Shown one piece after another: positions 1 through 12,400 of a DNA stretch of 64,000 bases. The notes beneath the pieces were generated by a model. The model made no database searches. It was given only the letters and a program-made list of their open reading frames with translations, and was not told the DNA's origin. Made by a program: the position numbers and the translations under genes. Position 1 is the stretch's first letter; the number at the start of each line of letters is the position of its first letter. This stretch comes from Zea mays (taxonomy: Eukaryota > Streptophyta > Magnoliopsida > Poales > Poaceae): the NCBI RefSeq assembly GCF_902167145.1, contig NC_050104.1, positions 98,777,849-98,841,848 on the forward strand. The letters are read 5' to 3'.

Positions 1-1120
1 AAGAACGCGATTCCGGTAGTGAAGCACTAAATATAAACTTCATAGTGAATGATCAGGAGGAGTGGCGGAGGACGGAAAAAAATTAGGTATGACTTTACAC
101 CATATAATTTAGCACACATCCATTTAAATTGTAGAAAAAAAATAGACAACATATATATATATAAGTAAAACATTGTCTAAAATAAGAATAAATTGTTAAC
201 AAACATGTGTGCACGACAATACATAATTCAAAGTCATGCTAATAATTTTAATACACACGTCTTGGAGACAGCCAATTGTATTTGCCTATCCTTCTCCTAA
301 AATGCCTTCTTAATACTTACGAGCTATGAGCTATGAATTATATAATTTGCGACTATTATTATCTTTCTCAATTAAATGTGTTCTCCAATTAGGTATGACT
401 TGGGCTATATCTAGCCACAATGGATCCTCCGCCTCTGATCACGAGTACAACCAAGAGTATTACCTCGCTGATGGTATCTATCTTTAGTGGCCGATGTTTG
501 TGAAGACTGATGTCTAGGTGTGGTAACAGGTTCTAAAGTTTATTTTTAAACGTCTGATCGAACTAAGATGGTGCTCAATTTATATTCATATTTGAACTAA
601 TATTAATTTTGTGTTCAAACGAACTGCGAAGAAACGTGATCGTGATCTATTATCAGTCACCCCCTATCCCTGCTCCCCTCCCACTCATTTTTTCCCCCTT
701 TGCTCAGGCGCCGACCCGGGCGACACGACGGCGACACCAAGTGCGCGGACGCAATAATCCTGTCCGTCCTTCCGCCCAGGCCCGGCCGCCGCACAATCAT
801 CTCGTCCCCAGCGCGCGCGCCTCGGGCTGTCGGGCACCATAAGCCGGGCGACGCGCAATGGGGTCAGCTAGCCCCGCTCCGATCCGCTGCCCACAGGATC
901 CCAAGCCACCGTACCCGCGTACGCGACGCGACGGCGAGGTGGCGCGCGCGCGGGCGCGGGCGCGGGGACGACGGATTGATGCCCCCTGGCCTGGTCACAT
1001 TTCTCCCGCATCTCGCCCGCGGCTTGCGTCCTTCCCGCCTTTACGTGTCCGTGGTCCTTCCTCGCAACCGCCATCATCATACGTGCCGCCACCCTCCAAC
1101 ATCTCAAGTGATCTTTTCCA

Positions 1121-1143
1121 TGCATTGCATTGCATTGCATTGC
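1121..1143. repeat. Short tandem repeat of tgcat/ttgca units
   Basis: The pentamer tgcat is repeated about four times in a row, a simple microsatellite roughly 400 bases upstream of the SAM-domain start codon. No function is implied. Confidence 0.8.
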
Positions 1144-1378
1144 GCCCAAAGCTGCCAAAAGAAATCTCGCAAGTGGATAGAGATTACATGCGTCTTTCGC
1201 ATAGAAAAAGTATCGTGACGACCTGAACCATAGTAGCAGCTAGCAACAGTTTATTCAAGCTGAAAAGGGAAGCCCATCAATCGATCAGCTGCAGCTCCAC
1301 TTTGCAGGGGACATGTGACAAGTAGCTGTACTGTACGTTATTGGTGTTGGATCCTGTTCCTGTACCCGTACGTTACTG

Positions 1379-1393
1379 CATGCATGACATGCA
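1379..1393 (+). promoter_or_regulatory. Paired RY (CATGCA) motifs upstream of the SAM-domain gene
   Basis: Two copies of CATGCA occur nine bases apart (1379-1384 and 1388-1393), about 150 bases before the start codon. CATGCA is the core of the RY/Sph element bound by B3-domain factors of the ABI3/VP1 class in seed-expressed plant genes. The motif is seen; a seed-specific role here is inference only, and short motifs recur by chance. Confidence 0.3.
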
Positions 1394-1543
1394 TGTGAGC
1401 TGGCTGGGCCGTGTTCTGCAGCTGCGGGTTTTCTACCTGCTTGGTCAGTGTCACGTGTCAGTCTGCCTCCCTGTGCTGTGCATGCCATTTCCTACAAATC
1501 CTAGCGCGAGTGGTTACGGCCAGCAAGTCAGGTTCAGGGGGCC

Positions 1544-2179
1544 ATGGACAGCTGGTACGCGTGGCTGTCGCGGACGGGGCTGGCGCCGTCGCTGGCGCAC
1601 GAGTACGGGCGCCTCTTCAGCCGGAACAAGCTGGAGCCCCGGGACGCGCCGCACTTCGACCACGACCTGCTCAAGAGCATGGGCATCGCCGTCGCCAAGC
1701 ACCGCCTCGAGATCCTCAAGCTGGCCAGGAAGCAGGACGCCGGCGCCTCGTCGTCCGCGGCCTCGCGGCTCGGGCGCAGGGCCACCAGGTGCCTGTCCCG
1801 GTGCGCGCGCCGGCTGGCAGGAGGCGGCGCGTGGAGGGCCGCGTCGTCGTCGGTCACCGTCGTCCCGAGGATCTGCGGCGGCGAAGACGCCGTCCGCGTC
1901 GGAGCAGTGCAGCGGAAGGGCACTGGTAGCGGCACCACCAAGAAGATGGTGCTCATGATCACCGACGGCGGCGTCGCCGGAGGAGGGTACGGCTACGGCC
2001 TCAGAGGCCGTGGCGGCGCGAGGCTGTCGTCGGCGTCGTCGCAGAAGGCGAGTCTGATGTTTCATGACGGGTACCAAGACGAGGAGGAGGAGATGGGAGA
2101 CGACGAGGACGAGGACGGCGGCGCCGGTGACGGCGACATCAAGTGGGACTCCATGTTTCAGGACCTCAAACCCACGTGA
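1544..2179 (+). CDS. SAM (sterile alpha motif) domain-containing protein, 211 aa, single exon
   Basis: The product starts MDSWYAWLSRTGLAPSL and residues about 1-64 form a plant SAM domain, ending in the helix LLKSMGIAVAKHRLEILKLA, which is the diagnostic last helix of this fold. SAM domains are small helical bundles used for protein-protein or occasionally RNA interactions. The middle (about 65-165) is basic, then Gly/Ser-rich and low in complexity. Near the C terminus is an acidic stretch (DEEEEMGDDEDEDG), followed by a terminal WDSMFQDLKPT motif that resembles the ends of plant relatives of this small family. The start ATG at 1544 has a strong GGCCATGG context and the SAM domain begins immediately after it. 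There is no signal peptide or membrane segment. The gene is convergent with the tRNA synthetase gene. Partner and process are unknown; only the domain call is firm. Confidence 0.85.
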   Translation: MDSWYAWLSRTGLAPSLAHEYGRLFSRNKLEPRDAPHFDHDLLKSMGIAVAKHRLEILKLARKQDAGASSSAASRLGRRATRCLSRCARRLAGGGAWRAASSSVTVVPRICGGEDAVRVGAVQRKGTGSGTTKKMVLMITDGGVAGGGYGYGLRGRGGARLSSASSQKASLMFHDGYQDEEEEMGDDEDEDGGAGDGDIKWDSMFQDLKPT

Positions 2180-3471
2180 GGATGAAGTTCTCCGATCTCC
2201 AGACTCCGGCTGCTGGAGTTTGATGTTGCTGCGTGAGTGAGTCGGTCGTCATGGCTTTGCTTGTGGGCTTCTGGTGTGAGAGAATTTTAACAACTCTCCT
2301 CATGCTGTCTGTCGTTCTCCCTTCCCTGAGAAGAGAACGTAATGTCGAAAATGTGTATTTTCCTCCACTGGTTTTGCGGTGTTAAAGCTTGAGCAAGAAC
2401 CATAGGTGCCTGATCACTGCAATTGCAAGACCATATTTAAATGTTGTCGGGGTTTTTTTTACTTAGTTAGTACAGCTAGATCAACGTGCAAAATAGATTA
2501 TGACCGAAGGAAAAGAAAAAAGGTGTAAGCATCGGACAACGACATCGTCATAGTTATTGCTACTGACTTTCATATAAAGGTACTGACTTTAATATGGAGT
2601 CTTTTAAGAAGTCTTTAAAAGTCTAATTAAAAAAAATAAAGAGACAGACTCTTTGCTAAGAGCCCATCTCTACACAATTATTCATACATATTGTTTCTTA
2701 AATATATTTATGATCTAGTTTCTCATAATTGTATCACGAGGTCTCTTAATTGTCTCTGATCCTTAAAAATCGAACCAGTCTTAGGGGTTGTACAAGCCCT
2801 AACGCCGCAACAGTTCTGTAGTTGTTTCTATGCAGCGCAGTTGAATGTGGCAATAGTTCTGTAGTTGTTTTTGTGCAGCGCAATTTCAACAAAAATCGAA
2901 ATGACGCTACATTGGGGCCGTCATCACCGACTCACAGGCATGCCCAGATGGGAAGGCCGATAGGCCAACCGTACCTCGATGAAATTTGCGCAAGTGTCTA
3001 TCGCGACAGCTAACAGACTATGGGGAAAGAAGCTTGATTTCAGACACTGAGTGGCCTTTCATATGATCACTCGTTGATTTGTAAAATGAAATGCATTCAT
3101 TCATCAAAATCTGATGGACCACATCAATCCTCAAAAACCAAACACCCAAGAGATTACAAACATACATGTTATCTACTCATAATTCACTAGGGGTATGGGA
3201 ACCTATAGCTTACTCGAATATTTGTCACCGGCTAATTATTTTTGAACTAAAACACGACAAAATAAAAAAAAATATTTGTCACCGGCTAGTTCATTTTTGA
3301 ACTAAAACACGACAAATAAAAAAAGAACGGAGAGTACCATGGTATATCATAAATTGGGATTTTTCACCTTTAACAAGTGAATCTGAATGCATAAATGGAA
3401 CCAAGCTGTTTAAGCCGATTGCGGCAAAATGATGGGTGAATCAGTCAAAATTGGGATGCTGCACACAAAAA
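2180..3471. other. Intergenic region between two convergent genes, with two short tandem duplications
   Basis: This AT-rich stretch must hold the 3' untranslated regions and polyadenylation signals of the SAM-domain gene (+) and the synthetase gene (-). Two local tandem duplications are visible: copies starting near 2811 and 2854 (43-base period, sharing agttctgtagttgttt), and copies starting near 3217 and 3271 (54-base period, sharing aatatttgtcaccggcta). I see no further gene. Confidence 0.6.
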
Positions 3472-6400
3472 TTAGGATCGACTAGCCAGATAAAAATCCC
3501 CTGCACTTAGAAAAACATGCTTTCCTAGCTGTAACCTGATTAGTGGATAACCTTCGATGCAGTCGACCGTAATCTGGAAGAGTGTAGACAAGTTATAAGC
3601 AAAAAAGGAATACCCTTTCTGAAAAGGAAGGACGAAGCATACGGCGTTGACTTCTTACCACGCCATTTCCACTTTGGAACTGGTTCTTCAATCTGGATAG
3701 AGATTTTGACAGAAGATATACTCTCAACGCCTCGACATGATTGCTGTTGCCTGTTTCATCAGAGTACGTGCATAAAATTATTCAGACTGTCCACAGGACT
3801 GCAGTGTCAATATTGAAATAGCTACTGTCTGCATGGGTAGTTCACAATTGTACTCTGGATTCAGCGAGATTTACCTGAGGCATGAGAAAGAAGATCTGGT
3901 GAAATAATCGGGGTGGACCTTGCGATGCATATGACAAATGACATGTCATGTACGTTGTGCGATTCCTCGCCAAGTACTACCTGCAAACACCAGTTTGATA
4001 AACTAAATATTACCCAAGTAATCCTAAATGACAGGCTCAAAATGTAGATCAGACATGCGCAGCCTGCTGATTTGTCCATCAAATAGCTTGTCAAACTTGC
4101 AAGCCAAGCCAAACAAAAGAAAGATTTTTTTTGTACTTGGGCATACTGTAACAAGAAACTTAAATAAAAGACCCATTGCCATGGAACAAAAGGACATCAT
4201 CAGAATACAGGCATCTCCAAACGCACTATACTTTTTTCCTGAATACACCTGAGAACTGTTTATCATTCATTAAAGAAAAAATCATGCAAAAAATACATAA
4301 GGTGCGCCACTTGCTAAAAAACGCAGTATATAAGCAACAAAACTAAAAGCAAGTACTGGTGACGAACTGAAGATATCAAGGGTGCATATGGTTGAGTAGG
4401 ATGCAATATTCGAGTTGAATTTGAAGATCATCAATGCAACAAAAAAGGATTCAGTACTGAGGATCGAAACTTACGACATCTGTTGGTGCCATTTCCTTTG
4501 GAACGATTGGTGAGCCAAGTGCGTCTCTAATATACTGATCCTGTACAGAAAGTAGTTTTCATGAAAAAAAGTATTCAAAAACAAGAATCGTGTTGATCAA
4601 CAAATGGTATTCAAAAACAAGAACCGTGTTGATCAACCAGTTATAACTTACCTGTGACTTCAATATCTCTTCCAGAGTGTTTTTGTCATTGCCCACAGAT
4701 TCGTAATACACATCAACTGGATCAGCAGGTTCAAGCTGAGCAGTCTTTCGTAATTTCTGGATCCTGTTCACAACCTGCACAGAGGTACTTATAGTAATCA
4801 TAATAAAATATAAATTTAGCAAATAAGCAATCGAGATCCTGGGCAACCTTAGATATTTTTTATACTGAAGTTTCAGAAACAATATTCTAAAACTAGTCCA
4901 GAAATAGCTACCTCTCGAGCCACTCCAGCTTCAAACAATGACTGGTCGGTTCGTAGATCCAAAATGACTAAAACATCACCTATAACAAAAGCAATATAGG
5001 GATGTTAGCAGAAAAGATTAGCCAAACTAACTAGACAAAGTATCATATTCATGACAAACCATCTCCTGCAGCATCAATCTCCTTCTCTGACACATTTTCA
5101 GGACGCTTGAATTGTCGGACAACCTAAAAATAAAAAGGTAAAATTTGTAGAAATGGTGAAGATGCAGAAAACTAAAATAAACACCTTGTGAGGTACTGAG
5201 GTCTGATAGGAACATGTTGCACTGAAGTATTTTATGCCCAGTGATGAGCATGTAAGGATGAAAGCGCAAACATGCCACAAACCCTATAACTCTAAGGTCT
5301 TCCTTTTTGGGACATGGTAGCCTTCTAATCATACTAATTGAAAACTATTTGCTAGATGGAGATTTTTTTTCAGCATACAAGCACTGGGAAGTTGCAAGCC
5401 ATAAGCTTATACAGATCTTATGTTGAGTTGTAGACAACTGTTATTGCCATCAAACCAAGGAATGCATGTATATGGAACATTACCTTGATATCATCTAGCT
5501 TCAAGCAATGGCCGAAGAATGAAACCTCTCCACTTTTTTCAAATGCTAAGATCTGCTCCTGAGTCATCTTCTTCACCACATTTGATACTTTTCCCATGTC
5601 TTTTCCAAGTCTTTTTCCTAGCACGCTATGAAAGACCACAACTATTGAGCAGTGGGTGCAAATGTGCAATATTTGTGCATTTTTTCTATAATACCCAGGA
5701 GAGTTGTGTATCTTTGAATTAAGAGAGAGAAAAAGAGGGGTCCGATAAAGCCTACACCCCTACCTCAGACCAAGTCTTTGTTTGTGTACTCTAGTATTAA
5801 TCCCAACCCACATATATTGAGGTGAATTGGGGTGTAAATTAAACTAATTTACACCTCAATACATGTGGATTGGAATGAATACTTGAGTATCCAAAGCCCT
5901 AAGGGGGTGCAAAAACACACAGAAACTTAGAACCAGAAAATAAAAGAGAAGAGAGATACTGAGTAGGGCCTGCCCACGCACCTAAAACAACATTAACTAC
6001 TGGCCCAAATCCTGCCTTGACCTAAGGCTCTCAAACACTTAATCATACCTGAAATTAGGCTCGGCTCGCAGAGAAGCATACATCAAGGGGTCATTACATG
6101 GAGTGACATTCTTAACATTGATTTCCTCCATGACATACTACATGGAATGAAGTAAATGTAGTCAGCATCCACCAATGATGAACCAAATTTTTAGTGAAAA
6201 CTAAGAAAAACTTGAAATGGATGTGTCTGATTGGTGGCCGCAAAACAGCTCCATAACTTCAGAATGGGAGACAAGCTCAGCGACTACAGGTTTCACTCTA
6301 ATAATAAACAAACCTCCTTTAGTTTGCCAGTGATGTCTTCAAGGAAGTCATTGTCTGGATGCACAACCACCATTTCCCTGAAACATAAATCAGCCACCAC

Positions 6401-9400
6401 ATGACACAGTTGAAAGCTACTAAATGCAGTTTACTTTTTCCCTTTTTATTTTTAAATGTTACAAAAACAAAATTTTAGTATAAAACTCAAATACTGTATT
6501 TCCATCTGATTTCAACAGTTTCAACCATCTTGATGTTCATAATTTTTATACAAAGATTCTTCAAGTTACATGTACAGGAATGCAAAAACACAACTCAAAT
6601 TATAAGCCTTATTATGAGAACCACGACTGCAGCCAAGATTTCTCACATTGCATGCATAGGAGTGTAAGCGTAATCTTCCAAAGTGATTCACACCGTCACA
6701 GAAAACATACACATGCAAAAAAATAAGGAAGCCTAGACATACTTGAGTGGTGTTTTGAGAGCTTTGTTATGCCGCTCACGAATATTACGTGCAAGATCAA
6801 TTATGGTCACCATCCTCTTTACACTTTGCTCAACACGCTCATCTCTCTGGCAATGTAACAAAATCAATCAAACATGTTAGACTACCCGTCTAGGGTTTGT
6901 GTTATTCCCCGTGTAATGACCGTTATACCCCCTGTGTAATGGGCCTGGCCCAGTTACCCACTCTATTAATATCACTCCCAACCCCTGTTTAGGGTATGGG
7001 TTCCTATTCTAACATGGTATCTTCAGTCTAGGTTTAGGTCTCTGTTTTTCTCTCCCCTGCGCAGCCGCCAGGGGCTCCTCTCCCCTGCAGCCCCCGCCGC
7101 CGGCGCCTCCCCCTCCTCTCCCCTGCGTCGGCCGCCGGCACCCAGCCAGCGTCCGCGCCCACGCTCTTCTCCCCTGCCCAGCCGCCGGCCCAGCCTCCCA
7201 GCCGTGCGCGCCTCCCTCCCTCAGGCCGCCGCTGCCGAGCGCCCGTACGCAGCCTCCCAGCCGTGCGCGCCTACCTCCCTCCGGCCGCCGCTGCCGAGCG
7301 CCCGTGCGCTCGCCTGTGCGCCCGTGCGCTCGTGCCTGCCGCGCCTGCAAGTGCCCGTGCGTCGCGGCCAAGCCGCCAGGACGCCGCCGCGCCGTTCTCC
7401 TGCGCCGACCCGACGCCCGCCCTCTGCCCCGACGTCCTCCTGCGCCGTCCCGACACCGACTGCTCGTTCCCGCCGCCAGGATCACGTCTCCGGCCCGACG
7501 TCCGTGCGGCCCCTCGTCGCTGCAGTGCTGCACCGCCCAGTCGCATCCCCGCCCGGACGCCGCCGCCACGCCGACCGTCCCTGCTGCGCCATCGCCCCGA
7601 TGGACGCGGACAACGTCACCACCACTGCGGCCATGCTGGCCGCCTTGGGCACCACCAGCCCCGCGACGCACCCCCCCCATTGCCCCTGCTGAAATCAGCA
7701 GCGCGCTCACCCATGGAGGGGCACCCTACATCGCCGGTCTCGGGCCTCTCCACGTCGCTTCCACGCTGCCTCTGTGCCGCGGTTCCCCGCCGGGGTTTCC
7801 CGCCTTCGCCTCCCCAACCTGGAGCCACACCGTCGCGCCCTCCGCACTCCCCGCCACCGACTCCCCGCTCGTCGGCACCCTCGCTACGATCCAGGCCGCA
7901 GTGTCGGCCTCGCGGGAGCGCGAGCGCGCCGCCTCCCTCGCCCTGGAGCGCGAGCGTGCCCTGGGTGCCGCCCTGACCACCCAGATGGCTACCACGCAGC
8001 GCCTCCTCGGTCGCCCGCCGGCCGCCCCTGTGGAACCCCCGGAGGACCCCCTCGCCTCCGACCTCGACGCCGACCTCATCGCTGCTCTCCACGCCCAAGC
8101 CGCTGGACTGCACAACATTCGGGCCCTCGTGTCCGTGGTGTTGGATCCGGCGTCTTCCCACTACCCCCGTTGGCGAGGACAGGTCCTTCTCACTCTGCGG
8201 CGTTTCGTCCTCGACGATCACGTCCTCGTCGACCACGACGCTCCGCCACCTCGCTCCTGGTGCCTCATGGACAGCGTTGTCCTCTCATGGCTCCACGGCA
8301 CCATCACCGTTGAGCTCCAGGACATCATCCGCGACCAGGCGGACACTGCGCGCCAGGCGTGGCTCGCTCTCGAGGACCAGTTCCTCGGGAATCGGGATGC
8401 TCGGGCGCTCCACCTCGACGCCCAGTTCCACCTATTCTCTCAAGGGGACCTCTCCGTGGGAGAATACTGCCGCCAGATGAAGGGCCTGGCTGACTCTCTC
8501 CGCGATCTCGGCGAGCCAGTTGCCGATCGTACCCTGGTGCTGAACCTCCTGCGTGGCCTCAGCCCCCGCTACGGCCACCTGAAGGCTCTCATCAAGAGGA
8601 GTGTGCCCTTCCCCACCTTCCACGTCGTGCGGAACGAGCTTCTCCTCGAGGAGCTCACCATGGCGAATGAGGCACCCACTCCTGCCTCGGCCCTCTACAG
8701 CGCTCCTACCAGTGGTCAGCCGCCTTCAGGGGGGCAGGCCACCCGTCCTCCGTCGACCGGGGCTCCCACCCGCCCCCCTCCTGCCGTCCCGGCGGCCCCT
8801 CGTCCGACCTCCACGGCCGACGGGGGTCGTCGCTCCCGCAAGGGCGGCCGTGGGAGCGGCGGCTCCTCTCGTGGCGGTCCCTCCGGCCGGGGTGGCGGCC
8901 ACGCGTGGCCGTCATTCTACAACCCCTGGACCGGGACCATCGCCATGTGGCCGGGCCAGGCACCGAGTACCCCCCGTCCTCCGGCACCAGCCCTCCTGAC
9001 TACACCTCACTACGGCGCACCTCCTTACGGTGTTCCCGTCGTGCCCCAGGCTCCGCCCGCGCTCCTGCCCCCGGGGACCCACACCTCGACGCCTTGGTCC
9101 CCGCCGACCGGTGGTTGGGACAGCGCCTCCCTCGCTGCTGCATTCAACACCATGGCGATGACCCCGCCCTCCTCCGACTGGGTGATCGACTCCGGTGCAT
9201 CGTACCACACCACTCCCACGGCAGGCACGCTCTCTCGCTCTCATCCCCCCTCCCCTCTCACCCATCCTCGATCGTCGTTGGAAACGGTTCCACTCTGCCA
9301 GTCACCTCAGTAGGTGCCTCGGTTCTCCCTGGGCCGTTTTACCTCAACGATGTTCTCGTAGCTCCCCACATCACTCACAACCTTCTTTCTGTTCGTCGAT

Positions 9401-12400
9401 TCACCACTGACAACTCTTGTTCCATTGAGTTTGACCCCTCTGGTTTTTCTGTGAAGGATCTGGCCACCAGGACCCTTCTCGCCCGCTGTGACAGCTCGGG
9501 GCCACTCTACACGCTCCAGCCCTCCACCGCCGGCGTGTCTCCACCTCCTGCCCTGGTCTCCACCACCTCCTCCACCACATGGCATCGACGTCTCGGCCAT
9601 CCTGGACCTGACGTCATGACCAAGATTACCAGTAGTCTAGATCTTTCATGTAGTAGGGGACATTTTGAGGGTCTCTGTCATGCTTGTCAGTTAGGCCGAC
9701 ATACTCGTCTCCCATTTACTACTTCTTCTCGGGCTGAGCAGGCTTTTGACCTGGTTCATTGTGATCTTTGGACCTCCCCTGTACTCAGTCTTTCTGGCTA
9801 TAAATATTATTTGGTGATTTTGGATGATTTTTCCCATTTTCTCTGGACCTTCCCGCTTCGGTTGAAGTCGGACACATTCACCACCCTCACACACTTCTTC
9901 ACCTGGGTATCCACTCAGTTTCGTCGCCCGGTCCGTGCTCTGCAGTGTGGCAATGGTCGCGAGTTTGATAACCACGCCTCTCGCTCCTTCTTCCTCACTC
10001 ATGGCGTCCAGTTGCGTCTCTCGTGCCCCTACACTTCTACACAGAACGACCGAGCCGAACGCATGATCCGCACCACCACTAATATGCTCTGTTGCCTCCT
10101 CTTCCAGGCGTCTCTCCCTGCCAGCTACTGGGCAGAGGCCCTGCACACTGCCACCCACCTCCTCAACCGTCTTCCCTCGAAGGCGGTTCGCCACCCTACC
10201 CCCCACTTCGCCCTATACGGCACAACCCCTTCCTATGACCACCTTCGCGTGTTCGGCTGTGCCTGCTACCCTAACACTTCCGCTACCGCTCCACATAAGC
10301 TTTCTCCTCGCTCCACCCGCTGTCTATTCCTTGGCTACTCCCCTGACCACAAGGGATACGGTGTCTGGACCTCGCCTCCCACCGCATCATCATCTCTCGT
10401 CATGTCATCTTTGACGAAGATGTGTTTCCCCTTGCTGGCTCCACCCCACCCACCGATCTTGACTCCCTCCTCGAGTCCGATCCGATTCCTCCCCCACCTT
10501 CGGCTCCCCGTCTTGCGCCGTTACCTGCTCCTCGTGCGGCCCCCACAACCTCTTCCGCGACTCGCGCGGCCCCGTCAACCCCGCCTGCGCCACGCGCGGC
10601 CCCGTCGACCCCGCCTGCGCCACGCGCGGCCCCATCGATCCTGCTTGCGCCACGCGCGGCCCCGTCGACCCCGCCTGCGCCACGCGCGGCCCCATCGATC
10701 CTGCCTGCGCCACGCGCGGCCCCGTCGACTCCGGCTCGATTCGCCAACCCCGCCCTCGTCTACCATCGCCGCGGCCACGCCACTACCTCGGCGCCCCCCG
10801 ACTCGGGCCCGTCGACGAGCGCGGCCCGATTCGCCGACCCCGCCGTCGTCTATCACCGCCGTGAGCCGGCCCCACCAGCCGCTCCCGACGTTCCGGCGGC
10901 TCACTCCGAGTCGTCCGTATACCACCCGGTCGCCATCCACCGCGACCCCGGGCACGTCCACCCGATGGTGACTCGGCGCGCTGCTGGCGTTCTCCGCCCC
11001 GTCGACCGGCTCATCCTGGCAGCCGCTACGACCAGCACTCCCCCCGACGCTTCCCCGGTACCCTCCTCCGTTCGCACTGCCCTCGCCGACCCACATTGGC
11101 GTCGCGCTATGGAGGAGGAGTACGCGGCCCTCTTGGCCAACCACACCTGGGACCTGGTGCCGCGTCCACCAAGCACCAACGTGGTCACCGGCAAGTGGCT
11201 ATTTCGCCACAAGCTGACCTCGGACGGCTCCCTCGACCGCTACAAGGCCCGTTGGGTCCTTCGGGGCTTCACCCAGCGCCCCGGAGTGGACTACGACGAG
11301 ACCTTCAGCCCTGTCGTCAAGTTCGCCACTGTTCGCGCCGTCCTCTCCCTCGCCCTCTCCCGCGACTGGGCGATCCATCAGCTCGATGTCAAGAATGCCT
11401 TCCTCCATGGCACTCTGACGGAGACTGTCTACTGCAGCCAGCCCACCGGCTTCGTCGACGCTGACCGTCCGGACCTGGTCTGCCGGCTGAACCGGTCCCT
11501 GTACGGCCTCAAGCAGGCACCACGGGCTTGGTACAGTCGCTTCGCCTCCTACCTGGCCTCCGTCGGCTTCGTCGAGGCCAAGTCGGACACGTCCCTGTTC
11601 ATCTACCGGCGCGGCGACGACACCGTCTACCTCCTGCTCTACGTCGACGACATTGTGCTCACGGCATCCACCGCCGACCTCCTTCACCGCACGATCGTCG
11701 CCCTTCAGCGGGAGTTCGCGATGAAGGACCTGGGGCCCCTCCACCACTTCCTCGGCATCACCGCCGAACGTCGGCCTCAGGGTCTCTTCCTCCACCAGCG
11801 CCAGTACGCCATCGACATCCTGGAGAGGGCTGGCATGTCTGACTGCAAGCCCTGCTCCACGCCTGTCGACACTCAGGCGAAGCTCTCTGAGGACGACGGG
11901 CCTCCGGTCGCCGACGCGACGTCATACCGGAGCCTCACCGGCGCGCTCCAGTACCTCACGTTCTCCAGGCCCGACATCGCCTACGCCGTCCAGCAGGTGT
12001 GCCTGCATATGCACACTCCGCGGGAGCCCCATCTCACTGCGCTCAAGCGGATTCTACGCTACCTCCGCGGCTCCCTCGACTACGGCCTCCTACTCCGCCC
12101 ATCCCCGACGTCGGAGCTCGTGGTCTACACCGACGCTGACTGGGCTGGTTGTCCCGACACGCGCCGGTCCACCTCCGGCTACGCCGTCTTCCTGGGCGCC
12201 AACCTCGTCTCTTGGGCCGCCAAGAGACAGCCCGTCGTCTCTCGCTCCAGCGCTGAGGCCGAGTACCGTGCCGTGGCCAACGGCGTGGCCGAGGCCTCCT
12301 GGCTGCGTCAGCTCCTCCACGAGCTCCACAGTCCCCTCCAGCGCGCCACCCTCGTCTACTGCGACAACGTCAACGCGGTCTACCTCTCCACCAACCCCGT

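Larger units (their letters stand above)
1..1543. other. Upstream region of the SAM-domain gene; no gene recognised
   Basis: Positions 1-650 are AT-rich with no coding pattern that I can support. From about 660 to 1060 the DNA becomes very GC- and CpG-rich, as is usual for grass promoters and 5' leaders. Several reading frames are open across 609-1226, but they overlap one another, have no recognisable motif and are explained by base composition. The stretch probably contains the promoter and 5' untranslated region of the + strand gene that starts at 1544; I could not pick a TATA box with confidence. Confidence 0.55.

Noticed and set aside
609..1226. Several overlapping open frames of 77-172 aa on both strands
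   Set aside because: They lie in a CpG-rich promoter-like stretch, overlap in all frames and contain no recognisable domain; composition explains them.
1341..2077. Open frames of 142-205 aa on both strands overlapping the SAM-domain gene
   Set aside because: Shadows of a GC-rich coding sequence; only the frame from 1544 encodes a recognisable domain.
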